A stretch of 6,251 nucleotides of DNA from DATARH01 sp036008175 (GTDB lineage: Bacteria > Pseudomonadota > Alphaproteobacteria > ATCC43930 > CGMCC-115725). The stretch spans positions 1 through 6,251 of the forward strand of contig DASYOB010000047.1 in NCBI GenBank assembly GCA_036008175.1, in the 5' to 3' direction. The notes beneath the pieces were generated by a model that was not told where the DNA came from, did not search any database, and worked only from the letters and a program-made list of their open reading frames with translations. Positions 1 through 5,073 of this stretch are shown here, piece after piece. The translations under genes were made by a program, and so were the position numbers. Every line of letters starts with the position of its first letter. Position 1 is the stretch's first letter.

Positions 1-8
1 ATTTGGCC

Positions 9-16
9 CCTCCTCC
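9..16 (-). promoter_or_regulatory. Possible ribosome binding site of a divergent gene beyond the left edge
   Basis: The minus strand reads GGAGGAGG here, followed by GGCCAA and then AT, which are the last two bases before the window ends. If the next base outside is G, an ATG would lie 6 bases after this purine-rich stretch, an ideal spacing. This suggests a divergently transcribed gene starting exactly at the edge. The missing base makes it unproven. Confidence 0.35.
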
Positions 17-77
17 GGTTCCGACGCTTCCCGGTCAACACAGAGCGCGTCGGCGCAACAATTGATTGCACCGCTTG

Positions 78-83
78 ATAATC
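78..83 (-). promoter_or_regulatory. Possible -10 box, minus strand
   Basis: The minus strand reads GATTAT (4 of 6 matches to TATAAT). Its centre is 30 bases from the centre of the CRP-type palindrome, close to the spacing in class II CRP-activated promoters, where the site overlaps a poor -35 box. The -35 position (101-106, CACAGG on the minus strand) is indeed poor. The start site would be near base 71, giving a leader of about 70 bases before the possible ribosome binding site at 16-9. Weak by itself; it gains support only from the arrangement. Confidence 0.25.
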
Positions 84-101
84 GCCGTTTCGCAACAAGA
101 C

Positions 102-119
102 CTGTGACGCACATCACAG
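102..119. promoter_or_regulatory. CRP/FNR-superfamily type operator palindrome
   Basis: The sequence CTGTGACGCACATCACAG has 6-base arms that are perfect inverted repeats and contains TGTGA-N6-TCACA, the exact half-sites and spacing recognised by CRP-type regulators in Proteobacteria. It is centred about 203 bases upstream of the oxidoreductase start, far for direct activation of that gene unless the transcript has a long leader. It is well placed for a leftward promoter. Which family member binds cannot be told from sequence. Confidence 0.6.
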
Positions 120-313
120 ATACAAAGAATGGTACGAAAAATTCTCTGACCTCGCGGGGTGCTTATTTGTTCGTTGCCCAATTCTGTAACCCGGCCAAGT
201 GCGATGGTGCTGTGGCGAGCCGGCGGCGCCGATAACGCTCGCCGCAGCAGCGCAAGTGTCGAAAACTGCGGTATAGCTGCGATCAGCCGCCAGAACGAAG
301 CTGAGGGCAAGAC

Positions 314-1387
314 ATGAACGACACTGCGGTTCGCCAGACTCGCCGTATTTCCCAGACCGAGCTCGTCCGCTTCATCGCCACGGCGTATCGTGCCGTCGGC
401 ATAAGCGTAGCGGACGCGGACAAGGCGGCCGAATTGATGGCCGCCTCCGACATCTCCGGCGCCGACGGACACGGCGTCTTCCGCCTGCCGCAATACATCC
501 GCCGCATTAAGGCGGGCGGGCTCAACACGAGTCCCGAGATCCGCGTCATGCGCCGCGCAAAGGCCACCGCCCTGGTCGATGGCGACAACGGGCTCGGCAG
601 CCTGGTGGTGGCACGCGCCGTCGAGGAGGCGATCACCCTCGCCCGCGAGAACGGGGTAAGCTGGGTCGGGGTGCGCCATGGCAACCATGCCGGCGCCGCT
701 GCGGTTTATGCGGCGATGCCGCTCCGGCACGACATGATCGGACTCTATTTCGCGGTCGGCAACGCCAACCACCTGCCGCCCTGGGGCGGGATCGACATGC
801 TGTTGTCAACAAATCCGATCGCGATCGCGGTGCCGGCGCTCGAAGAGCCGCCGCTCGTCCTCGACATGGCGACGACGGTCGCCGCCTACGGCAAGGTCAA
901 GGTCGCGGCGCAGCAGGGCAAGACGATGCCCGAGGGCTGGATGATCGACCGCGAGGGAAAACCGTTGACCGACCCGAACCGCGCGGATGACGGCTTTCTG
1001 TTGCCGATCGGCGGCTATAAGGGCGCGGCCTTGGCGCTGATGTTCGGGCTGTTGGCCGGCACCTTGAACGGCGCCGCCAACGGCGAAGACGTCGTCGATT
1101 TCAACAAGGATGACAGCACCCCGACCAATACCGGCCAAGCGATCTGCGTCATCGACGTCAAGGCCTTCGCCGAGCCGATCGCGTTCAAGCGCCAGGTCGA
1201 CGCGGTGATCCGTCAATTGCATGGCTCGGCGCTGTTACCGGGCTTCGACCGCATTCGCCTTCCCGGCGAAGACCGGGCTAGCCGCATCGCCGAGCGCACC
1301 GCCCACGGCATCCCGATCCCGCAGGCCTTGAGCGCCGCCCTCGACCGGATGGCGGCTGAGCTCAATATCGCGCCATTGTTCGGGTGA
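314..1387 (+). CDS. Ldh_2-family (malate/lactate dehydrogenase type) NAD(P)-dependent oxidoreductase
   Basis: A 357-residue protein of the Ldh_2 family, which includes archaeal-type malate/L-lactate dehydrogenases, ureidoglycolate dehydrogenase, diketogulonate reductase and piperideine/pyrroline-2-carboxylate reductase. These interconvert 2-hydroxy (or cyclic imino) acids and 2-oxo (or imine) forms with a nicotinamide cofactor in the cytoplasm. Family marks are the N-terminal block SDISGADGHGVFRLPQYIRR (45-64) with His53, DGDNGLG (89-95), VRHGNHAGAA (120-129), the cofactor-region block LVLDMATTVAAYGK (181-194) and LPIGGYKGAALALMFGLLAG (230-249). Length is normal and the gene looks intact. Gly52 stands where many relatives have Ser before the conserved His. 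The ATG has GAGGG 6 bases upstream. It is first in the run and ends 17 bases before the PaaG-like gene, so the two are probably cotranscribed. The family is clear; the substrate is not predictable. Confidence 0.9.
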   Translation: MNDTAVRQTRRISQTELVRFIATAYRAVGISVADADKAAELMAASDISGADGHGVFRLPQYIRRIKAGGLNTSPEIRVMRRAKATALVDGDNGLGSLVVARAVEEAITLARENGVSWVGVRHGNHAGAAAVYAAMPLRHDMIGLYFAVGNANHLPPWGGIDMLLSTNPIAIAVPALEEPPLVLDMATTVAAYGKVKVAAQQGKTMPEGWMIDREGKPLTDPNRADDGFLLPIGGYKGAALALMFGLLAGTLNGAANGEDVVDFNKDDSTPTNTGQAICVIDVKAFAEPIAFKRQVDAVIRQLHGSALLPGFDRIRLPGEDRASRIAERTAHGIPIPQALSAALDRMAAELNIAPLFG

Positions 1388-1394
1388 GCTATGT

Positions 1395-1402
1395 AGGTGG
1401 AG
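1395..1402 (+). promoter_or_regulatory. Ribosome binding site deciding the paaG-like start
   Basis: AGGTGGAG lies just before the ATG at 1405. An in-frame GTG at 1384 overlaps the stop of the previous gene and would add 7 residues, but these are not family-like and would place this purine-rich site inside the gene. The spacing to the ATG is slightly short (2-4 bases depending on the pairing). Confidence 0.55.
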
Positions 1403-1404
1403 AA

Positions 1405-2181
1405 ATGACCATTCTCGTCGAGAACCGCGCCGGGTACCGGGTGATCACACTGAACCGGCCGGAGCGGCTGAATGCGCTCACCGCGAAGATGGCCAGCGCG
1501 CTGACGGAAGCGCTCGGGGCGGCCCAGGCCGATCCGGAGTGCCGCGCGCTGTTGTTGACCGGCGCCGGGCGCGGCTTTTGCGCCGGGCAGGATCTGACCG
1601 CGATCGCCGATGCGCGGCCGGCCGAGATAGCGGCGCTCTTGGAGCAATACAATCCGTTGATCCGCAGATTGCGCGCGCTGTCGATCCCGATTGTCTGCGC
1701 GGTCAACGGCGTCGCCGCCGGCGCCGGTGCCAATCTGGCGCTCGCCTGCGATATCGTCCTGGCGGCGCGGTCGGCCAGTTTCGTGCAGGCCTTCACCCGG
1801 ATCGGCCTCGTCCCCGATTGTGGCGGCACCTGGTTCCTGCCGCGCCTCGTCGGCGCTGCGCGGGCCCGCGCCCTCGCGATTCTGGCCGAGCCACTCCCGG
1901 CCGAGACCGCGGCCGAATGGGGTCTCATCTGGCAGGCGGTCGCGGACCAGGAGCTGATGCCCAACGCCGAGACGCTCGCCGGTCGGCTGGCGACGCAGGC
2001 GACTGCCGCGCTGGCGCTGACCAAGCGCGCCCTCGATGCATCAGAGAGCAATACACTCGACGCGCAGCTCGACCTCGAACGCGACCTGCAAGCAAAGGCG
2101 GCCGAGAGCCTCGATTTTGCGGAGGGGCTGCGCGCCTTTCTTGATAAGCGTCCGCCGGTGTTCGGCAAGACGAGAAGCTGA
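1405..2181 (+). CDS. paaG: PaaG-like enoyl-CoA hydratase/isomerase (1,2-epoxyphenylacetyl-CoA isomerase type)
   Basis: A 258-residue crotonase-fold enzyme, full length for PaaG (about 262). PaaG converts ring-1,2-epoxyphenylacetyl-CoA to the seven-membered oxepin-CoA and also shifts double bonds in later didehydroadipyl-CoA intermediates of phenylacetate breakdown. Seen in order: LNRPERLNALT (16-26), LLLTGAGRGFCAGQDL (49-64, first oxyanion-hole strand), YNPLIRRLRAL (82-92), CAVNGVAAGAGANLALACDI (98-117, second oxyanion-hole turn), IGLVPDCGGTWFLPRLVG (133-150) and NTLDAQLDLERD (216-227). These blocks match what I recall of E. coli PaaG nearly word for word. Asp138 in the PDCGGT motif is the expected catalytic acid. 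Start chosen at ATG because MTILVENRAGYRVITLNRP is the usual crotonase beginning. No other paa gene is nearby, so it may act on another cyclic or unsaturated acyl-CoA. Confidence 0.85.
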   Translation: MTILVENRAGYRVITLNRPERLNALTAKMASALTEALGAAQADPECRALLLTGAGRGFCAGQDLTAIADARPAEIAALLEQYNPLIRRLRALSIPIVCAVNGVAAGAGANLALACDIVLAARSASFVQAFTRIGLVPDCGGTWFLPRLVGAARARALAILAEPLPAETAAEWGLIWQAVADQELMPNAETLAGRLATQATAALALTKRALDASESNTLDAQLDLERDLQAKAAESLDFAEGLRAFLDKRPPVFGKTRS

Positions 2182-2327
2182 ACGGCGTTCATCCCGCCGC
2201 ATGCCAGCCCGGCAAAAATGGGCCCGGTTCTTGCTAGGAAATCCGCGAAAACCTGCGATAGAGTCAGGGTAGGTTGCGAGTTGATGCCTTCGCGCAGTTT
2301 TTGGCCATGTCCTAGGGAGGTTTTGTG
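2182..2327 (+). other. Intergenic gap before the amidohydrolase
   Basis: About 146 bases without a gene. A short hairpin is possible just after the paaG-like stop (CGGCG at 2183-2187, CGCCG at 2195-2199, 7-base loop), but with only 5 pairs and no T-run it is not a credible terminator. TTGCTA at 2231-2236 is a weak -35-like match with no good -10 box at 16-18 bases. The gap is long enough for the amidohydrolase to have its own promoter, but none can be shown. Confidence 0.4.
2314..2320 (+). promoter_or_regulatory. Strong ribosome binding site of the amidohydrolase gene
   Basis: AGGGAGG lies 7 bases before ATG 2328 and 4 bases before an in-frame GTG at 2325. The spacing favours the ATG; the choice changes the protein by one residue only. 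Confidence 0.7.
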
Positions 2328-3476
2328 ATGCAATACCGGCGTATCTCGGCAGACTGCCATCTGGACATGATCTGGCTGCCCCCCGACCTGTTTACCTCGC
2401 AGGCGTCGCGGGCGTTGAAGGAGCAGATGCCGTTTGTCGCCGATCAGCCGGACGGCACCAAGCGCTGGGTCGACAACAACGGCGCCGATTACGGCATGGC
2501 CGGCGGGGTCGGCGCCTCGGGCACGCCCTATGTCCCGGGCAAGCAGCTGCGTGTCGACAAAATGGCCGAAGCCGGCCTCTATGACGACTTCAACAAGAAG
2601 GGTCTGCGCCGCCCTGGCGACCCGCACCTGCGGGTCAAGGAACTGGACCGCGACGGCGTCGACGCCGAGGTCATCTACGGCATCCTCGCTGCTTGCGCGA
2701 AGATGAAAGACCCCGCGGGCGCGAACGAGATGCTGCGGATCTACAACGACTTCATGAACGATTTCTGCAGCCATTACCCGCAGCGCGAAATCGGCCTCGC
2801 TTGCCTGCCCTACAGCGACATCGAGGCCGCGGCGGCCGAGGTACGGCGCGTCGCCAAGCTCGGCATGAAAGGCGTCGAGCTCAGCTGTTCCTGGCACATG
2901 ACGCCGATGTGGCATCCGATGTGGGATCCGCTCTGGGAGGCGGTCAACGAAACGCAGCTGCCACTGCATTTCCATACCTTCCCGTCGATCGACCCGGAGC
3001 TGCGTAAGCAGTATGAACTGCCGATCCAGCGGCGGATGACCTATGCCGGGCTGTGCCTGTTCCAGATGACGCTCGGCAATATCCTGACCGCGCTGATGGG
3101 CGCGGCCGTGTTCGAGCGTTTCCCGAACATCCGCGTCGTCTTCGGCGAGAGCGGCATCGGCTGGATCCCCTACGTGATCGACCGCATGGATTTCGAGTTC
3201 AAGGATCAATACCAGGACCTCAAGCTGAAGATGCTGCCGAGCGAATACTGGCGCCGCCAGTGCAAGGCGACCTTCCAGTTCGACCGCGTCGGCACCAAGC
3301 TGATCGAGGAAATGGGCGTCGAGACCCTGATGTGGGGTTCCGACTATCCGCATCCGGACGGGGTGTGGCCGGAATCGAAAAAATATATCGAGGACCAGTT
3401 CAGCCATCTCCCGGCAGACATTACCTATAAGATGACCTGCGAGAACGCGGGCAAGTTTTACGGCCTGATCAATTAA
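2328..3476 (+). CDS. Amidohydrolase_2-family (ACMSD-related) metal-dependent TIM-barrel enzyme
   Basis: A 382-residue cytoplasmic protein of the amidohydrolase-related family that holds ACMSD, gamma-resorcylate and 6-methylsalicylate decarboxylases and hydrolases/hydratases of the LigI/LigJ type. Members use one divalent metal to decarboxylate, hydrolyse or hydrate carboxylic acids, often from aromatic breakdown. Seen: ISADCHLD (7-14) with Asp9 and His11 at the N-terminal metal-site position, LDRDGVDAEVIYG (106-118), LPLHFHTFPS (211-220) with His216 the likely ligand, FPNIRVVFGESGIGWIPYVIDRMD (blocks at 265-288) and MWGSDYPHPDG (335-345) with Asp339 the expected C-terminal ligand. Glu274 stands where ACMSD has a catalytic His. 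It is longer than ACMSD (about 335), mainly through an insert near residues 40-105. No signal peptide. It lies between the paaG-like gene and the transporter, suggesting a shared catabolic role. Substrate unknown; decarboxylase versus hydrolase cannot be decided. Confidence 0.85.
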   Translation: MQYRRISADCHLDMIWLPPDLFTSQASRALKEQMPFVADQPDGTKRWVDNNGADYGMAGGVGASGTPYVPGKQLRVDKMAEAGLYDDFNKKGLRRPGDPHLRVKELDRDGVDAEVIYGILAACAKMKDPAGANEMLRIYNDFMNDFCSHYPQREIGLACLPYSDIEAAAAEVRRVAKLGMKGVELSCSWHMTPMWHPMWDPLWEAVNETQLPLHFHTFPSIDPELRKQYELPIQRRMTYAGLCLFQMTLGNILTALMGAAVFERFPNIRVVFGESGIGWIPYVIDRMDFEFKDQYQDLKLKMLPSEYWRRQCKATFQFDRVGTKLIEEMGVETLMWGSDYPHPDGVWPESKKYIEDQFSHLPADITYKMTCENAGKFYGLIN

Positions 3477-3484
3477 ATCGGCTG

Positions 3485-3556
3485 CCTCTCACCCCCGACC
3501 CTCTCCCCGCTTACGGGGAGAGGGAGTCCGAGGCGGAGCCGAGGACAGGTGAGCGG
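3485..3556. repeat. Intergenic palindromic repeat element with 11-bp perfect hairpin
   Basis: The core is a perfect hairpin: CCCTCTCCCCG (3499-3509), loop CTTA, and CGGGGAGAGGG (3514-3524). It is enclosed by a second inverted repeat, CCTCTCAC (3485-3492) against GTGAGCGG (3549-3556), 7 of 8 pairing. Between them CCGAGG occurs twice (3528-3533, 3539-3544). This layout and wording resemble the abundant dispersed intergenic repeats of Rhizobiales and relatives, as I recall them. The core hairpin could also slow or end transcription after the amidohydrolase, but there is no T-run after it. Confidence 0.7.
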
Positions 3557-3561
3557 CTAGC

Positions 3562-3579
3562 GTTCACCCTTGGGTGAAC
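3562..3579. promoter_or_regulatory. 18-base palindrome, possible operator
   Basis: GTTCACCC-TT-GGGTGAAC: 8-base perfect arms around a 2-base centre, about 97 bases before the transporter start. The short centre is typical of a dimeric repressor or activator site rather than an RNA hairpin loop. It could instead be an extension of the adjacent repeat element. No regulator gene in the window points to a binding family. Confidence 0.4.
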
Positions 3580-3613
3580 CGCCTCGCGGCTTCCGTATGG
3601 GAACGTTAAAGAC

Positions 3614-3632
3614 CCGCCGGCCTCGCCGGCGG
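3614..3632 (+). other. GC-rich hairpin in the transporter leader
   Basis: CCGCCGGC (3614-3621), loop CTC, GCCGGCGG (3625-3632): an 8-bp perfect stem ending 31 bases before the transporter's ribosome binding site. There is no T-run, so a simple intrinsic terminator is unlikely. It might influence transcript stability or belong to a repeat. Confidence 0.4.
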
Positions 3633-3663
3633 CTACGGCGTTTGTATCGGCGTAGGGCCCGAC

Positions 3664-3670
3664 GGGAGGA
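3664..3670 (+). promoter_or_regulatory. Ribosome binding site deciding the transporter start
   Basis: GGGAGGA lies 5 bases before ATG 3676. An in-frame TTG at 3673 directly precedes the ATG but is only 2 bases from this site, so ATG is preferred. Confidence 0.7.
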
Positions 3671-3675
3671 ATTTG

Positions 3676-4989
3676 ATGGACCGGACCATCGAGCAGCGCA
3701 CGATGCGCAAGATCTATCTGCGCATCCTGCCGTTTACCGGGCTGCTCTACTTCATCTGCTATCTCGATCGGGTCAATGTCGGCTTTGCCGCCTTGACGAT
3801 GCGGCAGGATTTGGGTCTCAGCCAGGCCGCCCTCGGCCTCGGTATGGGAACGGCGTTCTTCATCGGCTACTTCATCCTCGAAGTGCCAAGCAACGTGATC
3901 CTGCACAAGGTCGGCGCGCGGTTGTGGATCGCGCGCATCATGATCACCTGGGGCTTGTGCTCCGGCGCGACCGCCTTCGTGTCGGGCGAATGGAGCTTCT
4001 ATACTGTCCGGTTCCTGCTCGGCCTCGCCGAGGCGGGCTTTTTCCCGGGCATGATCCTGTTTTTCACCTACTGGTTCCCGCCGGTGCATCGCGGCCGGAT
4101 CATCGCCGGTTTCATGACGGCGATTCCGATCTCGATCGCCTTGGGTGCGCCGGTCTCGACCACGATCATGGAATTGCATGGCTTCCTCGGCCTTGCCGGA
4201 TGGAAGTGGCTGTTCCTGCTCGAAGCGGTGCCGGCGGTGCTGCTCGGCATCGTCTGCCTGCTGTTCCTGACCGACCGGCCGGAACAGGCGTCTTGGCTTG
4301 CTGCTGACGAGAAAGCCTGGCTCGCCGCCGAACTTCAGAAGGAGCAACGCAACGTCGAGTCGACGCGCAGCTACTCGGTGTGGCAGGCGCTCTATAACCC
4401 GCGGGTCATCGCGTTGTCGGTGATCTATTTCGGCGTCGCCGCCGCGAGCGTCGGGCTGGTGATGTTCCTGGCGCAGATCGTCAAGGAGCTGGGTCTGTCG
4501 AATTTCTGGACCGGTTACGCGGCGGCAATTCCGTACGTTGTCGGGACCATCGGCATGATCATTGCCGGTTTCGTCACAGACCGCATGGGCGAGCGCCGCT
4601 GGAATTGCTTCGCGCTTTGCCTTTTCGCGGCCCTCGGGCTGCTGCTCGCTGGGCTGACGCACGGCACCTGGTGGTCGATCGCCGCCCTATCCATCGCGAC
4701 AGTCGGCTTCTACGGCATGAAGCCATCCTTCTGGCCGATGCCGTCTCTGTTCCTGACCGGGACCGCCGCGGCCGCCGGGATCGCCTGGATCAACGCGCTC
4801 GGCAACCTCGCCGGGACGATCACCCCTTGGGTGGTCGGCACGATCAAGGACACCACCGGTAGCTTCGGCGGTGGTCTCTTCGCGCTTGCCGGATTTGCGC
4901 TGCTAGCGGCGGTCGTGACGATAATCGGGCTACCGGCTGAGCGCCGCCGCGCCGCGCTTTCCCCCGCCTTCGGGGCTCCGGCCGAGTAA
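3676..4989 (+). CDS. MFS transporter, anion:cation symporter (ACS) family, organic acid uptake
   Basis: A 437-residue inner-membrane permease with about 12 hydrophobic segments (roughly 17-35, 53-73, 84-103, 109-132, 141-163, 177-199, then after a hydrophilic loop 244-266, 279-300, 311-328, 332-356, 365-388, 398-419). YLDRVNVGFAAL in segment 1 (29-40), RFLLGLAEAGFFPGM (112-126), GWKWLFLLEAVPAVLLG (175-191) and NALGNLAGTITPWVVG (373-388) are hallmarks of the ACS family, which includes phthalate, 4-hydroxyphenylacetate, tartrate and hexuronate carriers. These take up organic anions with protons or other cations. The central loop 200-243 is charged, as usual. The gene is intact and of normal length. 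Its place beside acyl-CoA and amidohydrolase genes fits uptake of a carboxylated growth substrate; which one cannot be told. It may have its own transcript because a palindrome-rich gap precedes it. Confidence 0.9.
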   Translation: MDRTIEQRTMRKIYLRILPFTGLLYFICYLDRVNVGFAALTMRQDLGLSQAALGLGMGTAFFIGYFILEVPSNVILHKVGARLWIARIMITWGLCSGATAFVSGEWSFYTVRFLLGLAEAGFFPGMILFFTYWFPPVHRGRIIAGFMTAIPISIALGAPVSTTIMELHGFLGLAGWKWLFLLEAVPAVLLGIVCLLFLTDRPEQASWLAADEKAWLAAELQKEQRNVESTRSYSVWQALYNPRVIALSVIYFGVAAASVGLVMFLAQIVKELGLSNFWTGYAAAIPYVVGTIGMIIAGFVTDRMGERRWNCFALCLFAALGLLLAGLTHGTWWSIAALSIATVGFYGMKPSFWPMPSLFLTGTAAAAGIAWINALGNLAGTITPWVVGTIKDTTGSFGGGLFALAGFALLAAVVTIIGLPAERRRAALSPAFGAPAE

Positions 4990-4999
4990 CCTTGCGGAG

Positions 5000-5024
5000 G
5001 GCCGGCGTTGTCGCAACCCCGGCC
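5000..5024 (+). terminator. GC-rich hairpin after the transporter gene, terminator-like
   Basis: GGCCGGCGTTG (5000-5010), loop TCG, CAACCCCGGCC (5014-5024): 10 of 11 positions pair, with one C/C mismatch. It begins 11 bases after the transporter stop and would form a very stable RNA stem. No T-run follows, so it may work as a poor or Rho-assisted terminator or protect the 3' end of the upstream message. It also covers the alternative TTG start (5008) of the next gene, which argues against that start. Confidence 0.45.
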
Positions 5025-5062
5025 GGCCGCTAAGGTGCCCGAGTCTCGTTTCACCGGCGCTC

Positions 5063-5067
5063 GGGAG
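5063..5067 (+). promoter_or_regulatory. Ribosome binding site deciding the racemase start
   Basis: GGGAG lies 6 bases before ATG 5074. The frame is open upstream to a TTG at 5008, but that codon has no good site before it at proper spacing and lies in a hairpin, so the ATG is preferred. Confidence 0.55.
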
Positions 5068-5073
5068 CCGCCC

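Larger units (their letters stand above)
1..313. other. Non-coding region, probable divergent promoter region
   Basis: No convincing gene is seen here. An open frame runs through part of it on the minus strand, but it continues deep into the antisense of the oxidoreductase gene and looks like a GC-rich shadow. Bases about 55-190 are more AT-rich than the rest of the window, as expected for a promoter. The region holds a CRP-type palindrome at 102-119 and, on the minus strand, a possible -10 box and ribosome binding site near the left edge, listed separately. I see no clear -35/-10 pair for the + strand gene. Confidence 0.6.
3477..3675 (+). other. Intergenic gap rich in inverted repeats
   Basis: A 199-base gap between the amidohydrolase and the transporter. 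It holds a compound inverted-repeat element at 3485-3556, a near-perfect 18-base palindrome at 3562-3579 and a GC hairpin at 3614-3632, each listed separately. I see no confident promoter boxes. The open frames crossing it look like shadows. Confidence 0.6.

Noticed and set aside
62..79. Two TTGAT words suggesting an FNR/FixK site (TTGAT-N4-ATCAA)
   Set aside because: They are direct repeats at 62-66 and 75-79 with no ATCAA partner at the required 4-base spacing.
35..772. A 245-codon minus-strand open frame covering the upstream region and the start of the oxidoreductase
   Set aside because: Most of it is antisense to the conserved N-terminus of the Ldh_2 protein, and the rest covers the promoter-like region with the CRP-type site; no recognisable domain.
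1384..1404. GTG start for the paaG-like gene overlapping the previous stop
   Set aside because: The extra residues are not family-like, and the ribosome binding site at 1395-1402 points to ATG 1405.
2231..2262. Promoter for the amidohydrolase with TTGCTA as -35 box
   Set aside because: The only A/T-containing candidate -10 (near 2256-2262) is 19-20 bases away and matches poorly.
1389..3407. A 672-codon open frame on the minus strand, antisense to the paaG-like and amidohydrolase genes and crossing the gap between them
   Set aside because: The + strand encodes two strongly recognisable full-length enzymes with good ribosome binding sites. The antisense protein has no recognisable domain and is rich in Ala, Arg, His and Asp, as expected from reading GC-rich codons backwards.
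3499..3524. Intrinsic terminator for the amidohydrolase gene
   Set aside because: The stem is perfect but no T-run follows (next bases are AGTCCGAGG), and the wider nested structure fits an intergenic repeat better. A terminating effect is not excluded.
3511..4662. A 383-codon minus-strand open frame over the repeat-rich gap and most of the transporter
   Set aside because: It is very charged (Arg, Glu, Asp, His, Gln), matches no family I know and mirrors the transporter's codons; it starts within the transporter gene and ends in the repeat hairpin.
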